From the NCBI GenBank assembly GCA_947476745.1, contig CANJRG010000001.1:186001-250000 (forward strand): DNA of 64,000 bases, read 5' to 3'. This document shows, piece after piece, positions 8,055 to 16,264 of this stretch. This DNA is from Acidimicrobiia bacterium. GTDB taxonomy: Bacteria > Actinomycetota > Acidimicrobiia > Acidimicrobiales > CAIXPF01. Every line of letters starts with the position of its first letter. The stretch's first letter is position 1. The position numbers and the translations under genes were made by a program. The notes under the pieces are model-generated. The model did no database searches. It saw nothing but the letters and a program-made list of their open reading frames with translations, and was not told where the DNA came from.

Positions 8055-9127
8055 TTGACGCCGGTCGGGATCTTGCCCGAACCGATGTCGCGGACGATGC
8101 CCTCGATCTTGGTCTTCACCGCGGCGGGCACCTTCTCCTCGAAGTCGTGGAACGGTGCGAGGCCGACTTCACCGAAGGAGTTGCCGCCCTTGACCGAGCC
8201 GTCACGGATCTGGCCGATGAGGGTGGCGACCCCGTCCTCGATGTCCTTCTCGGCGCTGGTCACCAGACAGCCGCGCGCCCCGGGAACCGTCTCCCACTGA
8301 TCGCTGTCGACCCCGACGCAGTACGCCCCCTGCTGCCGGGCCACCTCGAGCAGGGCCCCGTTGCCGGTCTTGCCGCCGGCGCCGAAGATCACGTCGGCGG
8401 TGTTGTCGAGCGCTTGCTTGGCCGTCTGCGCCCCCCACGTCGGGTCGTTGAACGCCACGTCGAGTCCGCCCGGGTGGTAGGTCGTGAGGACCTTCACCTT
8501 GGGGTTGGTGAACTTGGCCCCGTTCTCCCAGCCCTTGCCGAACGCGACCACCGGTGGGACCTTGTCGGTCCCGAGGACCGCCGCGACGACGTTGGTCTTG
8601 GTCAACAGACCGGCCAGTGCCCCGGCCATGAAACCGGCCTTGTCCTCGTTGAACACCAGCCCGGTGAGATTGGGGATCGTGGTGGCCTGGAAGGCGTCCA
8701 CCCCGATGAAGTGCACCGCGGGGTTGGCCTTCGCGGCGGTGGCGGTCGCATCGCCGATGGCGAAGCCCACCGTCACGACGACATCGGCCTTGCGATCGAG
8801 GAAGGACTGGATGTTCTTGGCGTAGTCCTTGGGATCGACGGTCTCGATGTACTCGGCATGCCCACCGGCAGCCACTGCGGCGCGAGCGGCCCCCTGCCAC
8901 GCCGACTGGTTGAACGACTTGTCATCGACCTTGCCCACGTCGGTGACCAGACCGACGCAAAAGACGTCCTTGGATGCGCAGTCCCCGGAGAATCCCTTCA
9001 TCGCGATCGGTGCCTCCACCGGCTTCGCCGAAGCCGAACCGCCACTGCCACAGGCCGTCGCTCCCAGCGACAACGCGAGCAATCCGGCCAAGGCAACGGT
9101 GCCGAACGTGGCCTTCTTCGTGTACAC
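8051..9127 (-). CDS. BMP-family substrate-binding lipoprotein (nucleoside-binding, PnrA/BmpA type)
   Basis: 358 residues from a GTG at 9127. The N-terminus is a lipoprotein signal: KK, a hydrophobic run and LGATAC at about residue 25, so the mature protein is anchored outside the membrane by a lipid on Cys. The BMP domain follows, with GLVTDVGKVDDKSFNQSAW, the repeated Rossmann-like lobes and GAGGKTGNGALLEVA near residue 265. Characterised family members bind purine nucleosides. It is the first gene of the importer operon and diverges from a phosphorylase gene, which suits nucleoside uptake. The intergenic gap of 136 bases holds both promoters. Confidence 0.9.
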   Translation of the reverse strand: MYTKKATFGTVALAGLLALSLGATACGSGGSASAKPVEAPIAMKGFSGDCASKDVFCVGLVTDVGKVDDKSFNQSAWQGAARAAVAAGGHAEYIETVDPKDYAKNIQSFLDRKADVVVTVGFAIGDATATAAKANPAVHFIGVDAFQATTIPNLTGLVFNEDKAGFMAGALAGLLTKTNVVAAVLGTDKVPPVVAFGKGWENGAKFTNPKVKVLTTYHPGGLDVAFNDPTWGAQTAKQALDNTADVIFGAGGKTGNGALLEVARQQGAYCVGVDSDQWETVPGARGCLVTSAEKDIEDGVATLIGQIRDGSVKGGNSFGEVGLAPFHDFEEKVPAAVKTKIEGIVRDIGSGKIPTGVN

Positions 9128-9263
9128 CGCGCCCCCTCGAGTCCTGTCGGGTGCGGAGCCTAACGGCTCTCGCCGATCCGCTCGCCCCCACCGCTGCGGA
9201 CTCGGAGCCGGACCCACGGGGTATCCTCGCGGAGCCTTCACCCCCGACGATTCCGGAGTCGAC

Positions 9264-10001
9264 GTGCTCGCCATCATCACCGGATCAGGGTTCTACGAGG
9301 TCCCAGGGCTCCTAGACGCCCGACTCGAGCCGATCGACACGCCCTACGGCGCCGTCGAGGTGACGGTGGGCACCTGGCAGGGCGCAACCGTCGCCTTCCT
9401 CCCCCGTCACGGGTCCGGGCACACCGTCCCGCCCCATCGCATCAACTACCGGGCAAACCTGTGGGCCCTGAAGCAGCTCGGCTGCACGGCCGTGCTGGCC
9501 ACCGCGGTCAGCGGCGGCATCGCACGCGACCTGCACCCCGGCGACCTGGTACTCATCGACCAGTTCATCGACGTCACCCGGGGACGTCCGGACACGTTCT
9601 TCGACGGCGACGACCTCCCGGTTCGCCACACCGACATGACCGAGCCGTACCACACGGGGTTGCGCCAACTCCTCGCCGCAGCCGCCGAGGACCTCGATCT
9701 GGCGGTACGGCCCGGTGGTACGTACGTGTGCACCAACGGCCCCCGGTTCGAGACCCCGGCCGAGATCGCGGTCTACGGTCGCCTCGGCGCCCACCTGGTG
9801 GGCATGACCGGCTACCCGGAGGTGGCCCTGGCAGCCGAGCTGCAACTGCCCTATGCCGCGGTCGGGGTCATCTCCAACGCCGCTGCGGGGTTGGCGCCGG
9901 CCATCACCCTCGAGGACATCATCGCCACCCTCGAGACGGTCCGACCCACGCTTTGGGCCCTCATCGCGGGGGTGACCCGCCGGTGGAGCACGCCGAGCTG
10001 A
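9264..10001 (+). CDS. MTAP/PNP-family phosphorylase, predicted 6-oxopurine specific (S-methyl-5'-thioinosine phosphorylase-like)
   Basis: 245 residues from GTG 9264, preceded by GGAG at 9255-9258 with five bases spacing; the frame is open upstream but only as a shadow of the lipoprotein gene. Family features are GSGFYEV at residue 7, PRHGSGHTVPPHRINYRANL near residue 50 (phosphate and ribose contacts), and NGPRFETPAEI followed by MTGYPEVALAAEL. Where MTA phosphorylases carry Asp-x-Asp for adenine (TDFD in the paralogue at 46.4 kb), this protein has SNAA. Asn at that place is the 6-oxopurine-binding residue of PNP and methylthioinosine phosphorylase. It overlaps the aldolase gene by 19 bases and diverges from the nucleoside importer. 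Confidence 0.75.
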   Translation: MLAIITGSGFYEVPGLLDARLEPIDTPYGAVEVTVGTWQGATVAFLPRHGSGHTVPPHRINYRANLWALKQLGCTAVLATAVSGGIARDLHPGDLVLIDQFIDVTRGRPDTFFDGDDLPVRHTDMTEPYHTGLRQLLAAAAEDLDLAVRPGGTYVCTNGPRFETPAEIAVYGRLGAHLVGMTGYPEVALAAELQLPYAAVGVISNAAAGLAPAITLEDIIATLETVRPTLWALIAGVTRRWSTPS

Positions 10002-10660
10002 CCCTCCGCCACCAGCTCATCGACACCTGTCGGGCCTTCGGCCCGTCAGGGCTGAGCCGGGGGACCTCCGGCAACGCCTCGGTGCGCTGGCAGGACGGCA
10101 TGATCGTCACCCCGTCCGCCGTGGCCTACGACCGCATCCGCCCCTCGGACCTGGTGTGGATGGGCTTCGACGGCAGCCGTCGCGGTCGGCGACCGCCGAG
10201 CTCGGAATGGCGTTTCCACCAGCGCATCCTCGCCGAACGGGCCGACGCCGGCGCCGTCGTGCACGTCCACTCGCCGGCCGCCACCGCCCTGGCCTGTCTC
10301 CGGCTGCCCATCCCGGCGTTCCACTACATGGTGGCCGTCGCCGGCGGGGACAGCATCCGCTGCGCGCCGTACTCATTGTTCGGCACCGAGACGCTGGCCG
10401 ATTCCGTGATCGAGGCCCTCGACGGCCGATCGGCCGCCCTGCTCGCCAACCACGGCCAGGTGACCGTCGGGACGTCGCTCGACGCCGCCTTCCACCTCGC
10501 CGTCGAGGTCGAGAGCCTGGCCGACCAGTACCTGCGGGCCCGCACGGTAGGCGAGCCGCGACGGCTGACCGCCCGCCAGATGCGCGAGGTCCTCGGTCAC
10601 TTCGTCCACTACCGCAACGGCACCCTCGACGACCTCGACGGCGGTCCGACACGCCCCTGA
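9983..10660 (+). CDS. class II aldolase/adducin family protein (sugar-phosphate aldolase or MtnB-like)
   Basis: 225 residues from a GTG inside the end of the phosphorylase gene. RGTSGNASVR near residue 32 is the phosphate-binding loop. SSEWRFHQ near residue 73 gives the catalytic Glu, VVHVHSP near residue 92 gives two zinc-binding histidines and ANHG near residue 155 gives the third. The family includes fuculose- and ribulose-phosphate aldolases, methylthioribulose-1-phosphate dehydratase MtnB and the 5-deoxyribulose-phosphate aldolase of the DHAP shunt. Co-translation with a nucleoside/methylthionucleoside phosphorylase favours a role on the released pentose-1-phosphate after isomerisation. 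No MtnA isomerase gene is in the window. Confidence 0.7.
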   Translation: MEHAELTLRHQLIDTCRAFGPSGLSRGTSGNASVRWQDGMIVTPSAVAYDRIRPSDLVWMGFDGSRRGRRPPSSEWRFHQRILAERADAGAVVHVHSPAATALACLRLPIPAFHYMVAVAGGDSIRCAPYSLFGTETLADSVIEALDGRSAALLANHGQVTVGTSLDAAFHLAVEVESLADQYLRARTVGEPRRLTARQMREVLGHFVHYRNGTLDDLDGGPTRP

Positions 10661-10661
10661 T

Positions 10662-10751
10662 CCGGCGCAGCCCGACCCGGCGCAGCCCGACCCGGCGCAG
10701 CCCGACCCGGCGCAGCCCGACCCGGCGCAGCCCGACCCGGCGCAGCCCGAC
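10662..10751 (+). repeat. six tandem copies of a 15-bp unit
   Basis: The unit CCGGCGCAGCCCGAC is repeated six times without visible variation, starting one base after the aldolase stop codon. It lies in the 122-base gap between two convergent genes. One forward frame, different from the aldolase frame, reads it as Pro-Ala-Gln-Pro-Asp repeats; I see no start that would use it. Confidence 0.95.
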
Positions 10752-10782
10752 CCCCGCAACGCCGACCGGACACCCGGGGTGC

Positions 10783-11838
10783 TCAGCCCGGCCGGTCCGC
10801 GGCAGGTACTGGTGGTCCGACGCGGGCCGTGGCGGACCGGGCGCGTTCCGCGGCCCGCCGCACGGACCGGCGGTACCAGGCCTGCTCGATACCGACGGCC
10901 ACTGCGGCGTAACAGCCCCCGAGCACCACGTCGAGCACGTAGTGCTCCCCGCTGATGACCAACGCCACCGACATCGCCAGCGGATAAGCGGCCAGCAGCG
11001 CCCACCAGCGGCGCCGGGTCCGTCGGGCGAAGAACAGCGCCGTCAACGTCGACCAGCCGGCGTGCAACGACGGCAAGGCCGCCACCGCGTTGCCGAAACG
11101 CGGGCCGTACTTGACCAGCATCGGGCCGAGATCGAGACCGAAAGGGTCCATACCTCGAAGTATGACGCGCCGGATAGGTCCGATCAGCCCGTCCCGCGAG
11201 GCCATCCACGGCGGCGCGGCCGGCACGAGGACGTAGGTGAGCAGCCCCATGGCGGTGAGCGCCAGGAGCGCATTGCGATAGCGCCGGAATCCTGGCCGGT
11301 CACCGATCCACAGCGCCCCCATCACCACGAACGGCACGATGAAGTGCGAGAGGTACACCAGCGAGACGCCGACCTCCCACCAACGCACCGGACCCGTGTA
11401 GGGGCCGAGTCGCTCCTGTGCCACCACCGAGGGGATGCGGCCCCAGGCCACGATCCGCTCGAGCCGCACCAGCACCTCCCGCTGCACCGGCATGCCGAGG
11501 GTGTCCGCCACGCCGCGGGTGAGGTCGTACGCCGCCAGGATCATGGCCAGGGGCACCCAGTCCCTGACGATGCGGACCAGGCCTCCGTCGGGCCGGCCGA
11601 CGGAGGCGATGAACAGACCGCCCGCCACCCAGCCCAGCACCTGCAGTCGCTCGAGCGGCAGGCCGTTGACCTTCCACCAGCCGACCACGAACGCGGCGTA
11701 GGCCACCAGGGCCACGGTCCGCCACCGGCCGAGCCCGTCGACGCGAGGTTCGGTGCGGGCCCCGGGACGGCAATCCGGATCGGGCTCCGCGCCGATCGCA
11801 GCATCGGGGCAGTTCTCGTCAGCACCAGCTCGGTTCAT
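10783..11838 (-). CDS. PAP2-superfamily membrane phosphatase/phosphotransferase (AUR1/inositol phosphotransferase-like)
   Basis: 351 residues. After a 35-residue polar N-terminus there are about six membrane segments. The PAP2 catalytic motifs are present as PSLHAGWS near residue 255 (motif C2, with the catalytic His) and SGEHYVLDVVLG near residue 300 (motif C3, with the nucleophile-assisting His). Motif C1 is not obvious, as is usual in the AUR1/inositol-phosphotransferase subgroup. Likely reactions are dephosphorylation or head-group transfer on a lipid phosphate. A second PAP2 protein of the same subgroup is encoded at 53.3 kb. Confidence 0.75.
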   Translation of the reverse strand: MNRAGADENCPDAAIGAEPDPDCRPGARTEPRVDGLGRWRTVALVAYAAFVVGWWKVNGLPLERLQVLGWVAGGLFIASVGRPDGGLVRIVRDWVPLAMILAAYDLTRGVADTLGMPVQREVLVRLERIVAWGRIPSVVAQERLGPYTGPVRWWEVGVSLVYLSHFIVPFVVMGALWIGDRPGFRRYRNALLALTAMGLLTYVLVPAAPPWMASRDGLIGPIRRVILRGMDPFGLDLGPMLVKYGPRFGNAVAALPSLHAGWSTLTALFFARRTRRRWWALLAAYPLAMSVALVISGEHYVLDVVLGGCYAAVAVGIEQAWYRRSVRRAAERARSATARVGPPVPAADRPG

Positions 11839-11853
11839 CGAGGCCGATCGCGC

Positions 11854-12105
11854 TCAAACCACGACGATGTCGACCGAGCCGCCTTCGTGCAACTGGCAAC
11901 TCCCGCCGTAGTTGCCGGGCTCGGAGAGGGTGTAGGTCATGGTCTGATCGGGCCCGACCCGAAGACCACCGACCGCGAAGGTGTCGTGGTCCTGGTTCTC
12001 GAGGACCGACGTGTCCTGGGTACGTAACACGATACGGGCGGGGAGGACCTCCAGATCCTCCCCGGCGGCAAAGCCGTCTCCGTCGCTGGGTTGCTCGTCG
12101 CTCAT
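11854..12105 (-). CDS. small cupredoxin-like protein without signal peptide
   Basis: 83 residues from ATG 12105; an ATG 11 codons upstream is also possible. The second half reads as a cupredoxin: NQDHDTF near residue 40 gives a candidate His ligand, and GNYGGSCQLHEGGSVDIVVV at the C-terminus gives Cys-x-x-His before the last strand. The first 25 residues are acidic. No signal peptide or lipobox can be found even if the frame is extended to its upstream stop, so a cytoplasmic or unusual location is implied. It follows the PAP2 gene's start by 15 bases in the opposite reading direction of transcription, so it would be transcribed first. Function unknown. Confidence 0.5.
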   Translation of the reverse strand: MSDEQPSDGDGFAAGEDLEVLPARIVLRTQDTSVLENQDHDTFAVGGLRVGPDQTMTYTLSEPGNYGGSCQLHEGGSVDIVVV

Positions 12106-12296
12106 GCCGCGTCCCGCGCCTCGTTCGGGCTCGAGCATGCCGGGTCCGGCCCGCTCGGGATGGCCGGGGCCACCCGGGTCATCACCCTATCGACGGTCGC
12201 CACGGTGAGAACCACCGCACCCGTAGCCGAACCCCCGGATCCCGAGCGCGATCGGGCGGGACCGGCCACCCCAGATCCAGACCGGGCGAAACCGCC

Positions 12297-12857
12297 TCAG
12301 GCGTGGGCGGCGACCGCTTCAGGCAGCGGCTCGAGGGTCGCCTCGTTGAGCTCGTCACGCATCGACGCCCAGAACCGGATCGCCGCCTCGACCATGCTCA
12401 ACACGTACGAAGCCCCGGGGCCGTGCATGGTGAGGGTCAGATCGTCGCGCAGGGCGGTCCATGCCTCGAGGTGGTCGCCCGCCACGTGGCGCAACTCCGC
12501 CGGCTGCAACTCGGCGGCGAAGGCCAACTTCAACAACCCGACGTCACGGAAGTCGACCCGGTCACGGCTCGGCATCCGCAACCACCGCAACAGCTCCCGA
12601 CGACCTTCCTCGGTGATGGTGTAGGCGAGCCGACGACGACCGGTGCCCTCCTGCTGCTCCAGCAGCAGACCGGCCCGCGCCAGCCGTGCCGCCTCGTCGT
12701 AGATCTGCGAGTGCGGCACCTCCCACAGCGGTCCGATGCTGCGGGCCAGAACTCGCTTGAGGTCGTAGGGCGAGCAGGGGCCGGCTTGGGCGATGGCACC
12801 GAGCAACGCATACGAGGTGTTCGTGAGTCGAGGCGAACTGGTACGCACGGATTCCAC
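12297..12857 (-). CDS. PadR-family transcriptional regulator
   Basis: 186 residues from a GTG start. The N-terminal winged helix-turn-helix is clear: SYALLGAIAQAGPCSPYDLKR near residue 15, then SQIYDEAARLARAGLL and RRLAYTITEEGRRELLRWL near residue 75. The C-terminal helical half (VGLLKLAFAAEL and onward to about 180) is the dimerisation region of PadR proteins of the VIR type. These repressors respond to small molecules and often control neighbouring genes. No membrane pump is adjacent, so the target is not evident; candidates are itself and the cupredoxin/PAP2 genes downstream. Confidence 0.85.
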   Translation of the reverse strand: MESVRTSSPRLTNTSYALLGAIAQAGPCSPYDLKRVLARSIGPLWEVPHSQIYDEAARLARAGLLLEQQEGTGRRRLAYTITEEGRRELLRWLRMPSRDRVDFRDVGLLKLAFAAELQPAELRHVAGDHLEAWTALRDDLTLTMHGPGASYVLSMVEAAIRFWASMRDELNEATLEPLPEAVAAHA

Positions 12858-12939
12858 CGTACGGACCGAACGATCAATCCGACATGGGACCGGTGTCCCA
12901 CCCTGCGTGGCCGGTGCGCCGCTCGGCGCGGGTCGATGG

Positions 12940-14697
12940 TCACCCCGGCAGGAGCAGATCGTCGAGGTCGGAGCGCAGCGCGGCCAGACGACGATCGGCC
13001 GCGGCCCGCGCCGAGCGATAGCCCTCCGCCGTCGGGGCCACCGGCTCCACCACCTCGAGGTACACCTTCAACTTCGGTTCGGTCCCACTCGGCCGCAGCA
13101 CCACCCTGGCCCCGTCGGCGAGCTCCCAGACCACGAGATCGGCCGGGACCGCAGCCACCGCAGGACCCGGTGGCGGGTGCTCGAGGAGGTCCCGCCTGGC
13201 GGAGACCGGCACCCCGCCCAGCACCACCGGTGGCACGCGCCGGACCCGCTGCATCGTGGCGGCTTGAGCCTCCGCACCGGCGGCGGCACCGAAACGCAGC
13301 GCATAGCCGACGGTGGCGTGCAACCCGAGTTCCCGGGCCAGCAACTCCAGCCGGTCGAGGACGCCGACACCGTCCACCAGCGACTCGGCCACCAACTCGG
13401 CGAAGACCAATGCCGCAGCGATGCCGTCCTTGTCGTGCACCGCGGACCCGACGGCGAAGCCCAGGGCTTCTTCGTAACCGAGCACGAAACGCCACGTCGG
13501 GTGCTCGAGTACCGGCCGGACGATCCACTTGAACCCGGTGAGGGTCTCGGCGTAATGGACCCCCCGCGCCTCGGCCAGGCGCCCCAACTGGCGGGAGGAC
13601 ACCATGGTCGTCACCACCAGCCGCTCACCGCGACGATCGCGATGACGCAGCAGGTGATCGGCCAACAGCACCCCGATCTCGTCGCCGGTGAGCACCCGCC
13701 AGCCCGCCGACCCGTCGGGCACCGCCACCCCCAGCCGATCGGCGTCGGGATCGTTGGCCAGCAGGACGTCGGCGCCGACCGCCGCGGCCAGGGCAAGACC
13801 GCAGTCGAGCGCCCCCGGTTCCTCGGGGTTGGGAAACGCCACGGTCGGGAAGGCGGGGTCCGGATCGGCTTGTTCGGCCACGACCTGCAGCGTCGGGAAC
13901 CCCCCTGCGGCGAAGGCCTCGGTGGCGGTCCTCGCACCCACCCCGTGCAACGGTGTGTAGGCCACCCGCACCTGCCGGGCACCGCCGGGCGAGAGCTGGC
14001 CGACCACCGCCTCGAGGTACGCCCGCCGAACCGACGCGCCCATCACCACGATGGCCGGATGATCGGCGGCGGCGAGCGGCACGTCGAGCCCGGCTGCCGC
14101 AATATGGGCGGCGACCTCGAGGTCGATCGGCGGCACCAACTGCGCCCCGTCCGAGAGGTACACCTTGTAGCCGTTGTCGGTAGCCGGGTTGTGGCTGGCG
14201 GTCACCATCACCCCGGCATCGGCACCGAGGTGACGCACGGCGAACGCCAGCAGCGGCGTCGGTCCTGGTCCGTCGAAGACCACCGCCCGGCCATCTGCTG
14301 CAGCGATCACCGCTGCGGAGTCGGCGGCGAAGACGTCGGAGTTGTGCCGGGCATCGAAGCCGACGACCACCAGGGGCGCGGTACAGCCCTGCGCCCGCAG
14401 GAACCCCATCAGCCCTGCGGCCGCGCCGCGCACGACCAGCCGATTCATGCGCATCGGACCGGCGCCCAGCGGTGCCCGCAGCCCCGCCGTCCCGAACGCC
14501 AGACGCCCCGCGAACCGCTCGGCCAGCTCATCCCAGGCCTGGGTCTCGAGGAGATGCGCGAGCGCTGCCCGGGTTTCGGGATCGGGGTCCGACGCCAGCC
14601 AGGCCGCAGCGCGTTGCGCCAACGCGGGATGGGGTGCAGCTGCCGAGACGGCAGACTGCGGCCGCTCCTCGCCGCCGGTCGGACCGCTCGCTGCCAT
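12940..14697 (-). CDS. phosphoglucomutase/phosphomannomutase (alpha-D-phosphohexomutase)
   Basis: 585 residues from ATG 14697; a GTG three codons earlier is the alternative. Four-domain phosphohexomutase: FGTAGLRAPLGAG near residue 70, the phosphoserine loop VTASHNPATDNGYK near residue 165, the metal loop DPDADR near residue 315, GYEEALGF near residue 410 and the phosphate-binding RPSGTEPKLKVY near residue 545. These identify an enzyme interconverting hexose 1- and 6-phosphates through a phosphoserine. The length fits the long Actinobacterial/Bacillus PgcA group. Together with galU at 45 kb it could supply UDP-glucose, though the genes are far apart. Confidence 0.9.
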   Translation of the reverse strand: MAASGPTGGEERPQSAVSAAAPHPALAQRAAAWLASDPDPETRAALAHLLETQAWDELAERFAGRLAFGTAGLRAPLGAGPMRMNRLVVRGAAAGLMGFLRAQGCTAPLVVVGFDARHNSDVFAADSAAVIAAADGRAVVFDGPGPTPLLAFAVRHLGADAGVMVTASHNPATDNGYKVYLSDGAQLVPPIDLEVAAHIAAAGLDVPLAAADHPAIVVMGASVRRAYLEAVVGQLSPGGARQVRVAYTPLHGVGARTATEAFAAGGFPTLQVVAEQADPDPAFPTVAFPNPEEPGALDCGLALAAAVGADVLLANDPDADRLGVAVPDGSAGWRVLTGDEIGVLLADHLLRHRDRRGERLVVTTMVSSRQLGRLAEARGVHYAETLTGFKWIVRPVLEHPTWRFVLGYEEALGFAVGSAVHDKDGIAAALVFAELVAESLVDGVGVLDRLELLARELGLHATVGYALRFGAAAGAEAQAATMQRVRRVPPVVLGGVPVSARRDLLEHPPPGPAVAAVPADLVVWELADGARVVLRPSGTEPKLKVYLEVVEPVAPTAEGYRSARAAADRRLAALRSDLDDLLLPG

Positions 14698-14843
14698 CCT
14701 GCGCACTCTACCGACGGGAAATTTTCAGCCGTCGGCACCGCCGCTTGCCACCGTGGCCCGGCAGCCGTGCCGGAGCCGCAGTCAGCGGCTCCTCAGCCGC
14801 GACCGTTCACCGTCAACCGTGCGCCGATAGCATCAGTGCTCCA

Positions 14844-15455
14844 ATGCTCGATCACGTCTTCACCGACGCCATCGCAGCGCTGCGCGAGGCGCTCGAGGCG
14901 GCCCTTCTCGAACCGTTGTCGGTCGAGGAACGATTCCATGCAGACGTGCTACTGGGCGACCTGTCGTGGCAGACGTCGTACTGCCTGCCGGGTGAAGGCC
15001 TACCGCCGCGGGTCCAGGCCGACATCCTGCTGGAGTGGTCCACCTGGTCCCAGGCCAACTACCGCAGCTGGCGGCTGGGGGAACCGACGAGCGACCGTCC
15101 GCGCATCGCCGTGGAAATCGTGCTGCGTGTCCAGCGGCTGCGCCATCAGCCCGATCCTGCGCAGATCCAGGCCATCCTGCCTGATGAGAGCTCCCCGATG
15201 GGCAAGGTCCGGCTCGCCCGATCCGGCCCGCGGGTCGAGATCGCCTACGACGGCGGACTCGAAGAGCCCGAGCATGCCATCGAGTTCGGCTTCGAGGGCA
15301 TCTACGAGTTCGACGAGGCCACCCTCACCGACCCGGCCATGCTCGACGAGCACTTCGCGTCCATCGGCGGGTGGGCCACCTCGACCCTGGTACGGCTGGG
15401 CGATCTCGACCTGGAGTACCTGCCACCGGACGAACACGACGAGGACATCACATGA
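14844..15455 (+). CDS. conserved-looking protein of unknown function
   Basis: 203 residues, ATG start. I do not recognise the family. The protein is soluble and acidic, ending in DEHDED, with a helical N-terminal 70 residues containing SWQTSYCLPGEG and a strand-rich second half rich in Glu, Gly and Phe. Its stop overlaps the start of the next gene as ATGA, so it is the first member of an operon with an enoyl-CoA hydratase and QueF. The upstream 146 bases, facing the divergent phosphohexomutase gene, should hold the operon promoter. Confidence 0.7.
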   Translation: MLDHVFTDAIAALREALEAALLEPLSVEERFHADVLLGDLSWQTSYCLPGEGLPPRVQADILLEWSTWSQANYRSWRLGEPTSDRPRIAVEIVLRVQRLRHQPDPAQIQAILPDESSPMGKVRLARSGPRVEIAYDGGLEEPEHAIEFGFEGIYEFDEATLTDPAMLDEHFASIGGWATSTLVRLGDLDLEYLPPDEHDEDIT

Positions 15456-16264
15456 CCGACGACCGCGCCCAGCAGGCAGAGGACGAACTGACCGTCCGTT
15501 ACGAGGTCACGGGCCGGGTCGCGGTGGTGACCCTCAACCGTCCCGAGGCCCGTAACGCCCTGTCCTCCGGCTTGCGCCGCATGCTGCCCCGCGCCATGGC
15601 ACGGGCCGAGGCCGACGACGCTGTCGACGTGGTGGTACTCACCGGGGCGGGACCCGCCTTCTGCGCCGGGCTCGACCTCAAGGAACTCGGCGCTCCCGGT
15701 TCGAAGCTGGGCAGCAGCGTGGCCAAGCCAGAGACCTCCCCGGTGGGCGGGCCGTGGGCCCCTATGACCAAGCCGATCATCGGGGCCGTCAACGGCGCAG
15801 CCATCACCGGCGGCTTCGAGGTCGCCCTCAACTGTGACTTCATCGTCGCCTCCGACCGGGCCCGCTTCGCGGACACCCACGCCCGCGTCGGCGTGATGCC
15901 GGGATGGGGCCTGACCGTCCTTCTGGCTGAGGCCGTGGGCGTGCGCCGCGCCCGCGAGCTGTCGTACTCGGGCAACTTCCTCACCGCCCACGACGCCCTG
16001 GCCTGGGGGCTGGTCAACCATGTCGTCGACCACGACGAACTGGTGCCGTTCTGCCTCCGTCTGGCCCAGGACATCGCCGGCAACGACCCGCACGGCGTTC
16101 GGCGGATGAAGGTGACCTACGACGCCGTCACCGCCGTCAGCCCGGGTGAGGGATGGCAGGTCGAGGCCCGGATGGGTCGGGAATGGGCGGCCGAGCGTAT
16201 GGACCTGACCCAACTCGAGCAGCGCCGCCAGGCCATCGTCGACCGGGGACGTTCCCAGCTGTGA
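15452..16264 (+). CDS. enoyl-CoA hydratase/isomerase (crotonase) family protein
   Basis: 270 residues, ATG start overlapping the preceding stop. Crotonase motifs: TLNRPEARNALSSGLR near residue 30, FCAGLDLKELG near residue 72 and NGAAITGGFEVALNCDF near residue 118 for the oxyanion hole. GVMPGWGLTVLLAEAVG near residue 150 is the segment where hydratases usually carry the second catalytic Glu; that residue is not evident here, so the activity may not be classical hydration. The 3' end overlaps the QueF start as GTGA. The pairing with QueF has no known metabolic logic. Confidence 0.85.
   Translation: MTDDRAQQAEDELTVRYEVTGRVAVVTLNRPEARNALSSGLRRMLPRAMARAEADDAVDVVVLTGAGPAFCAGLDLKELGAPGSKLGSSVAKPETSPVGGPWAPMTKPIIGAVNGAAITGGFEVALNCDFIVASDRARFADTHARVGVMPGWGLTVLLAEAVGVRRARELSYSGNFLTAHDALAWGLVNHVVDHDELVPFCLRLAQDIAGNDPHGVRRMKVTYDAVTAVSPGEGWQVEARMGREWAAERMDLTQLEQRRQAIVDRGRSQL

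Noticed and set aside
10373-11209. Minus-strand open frame with GCAGS repeats
   Set aside because: The repeats are only the translation of the 15-bp tandem repeat; the rest overlaps the aldolase and PAP2 genes in shadow frames.
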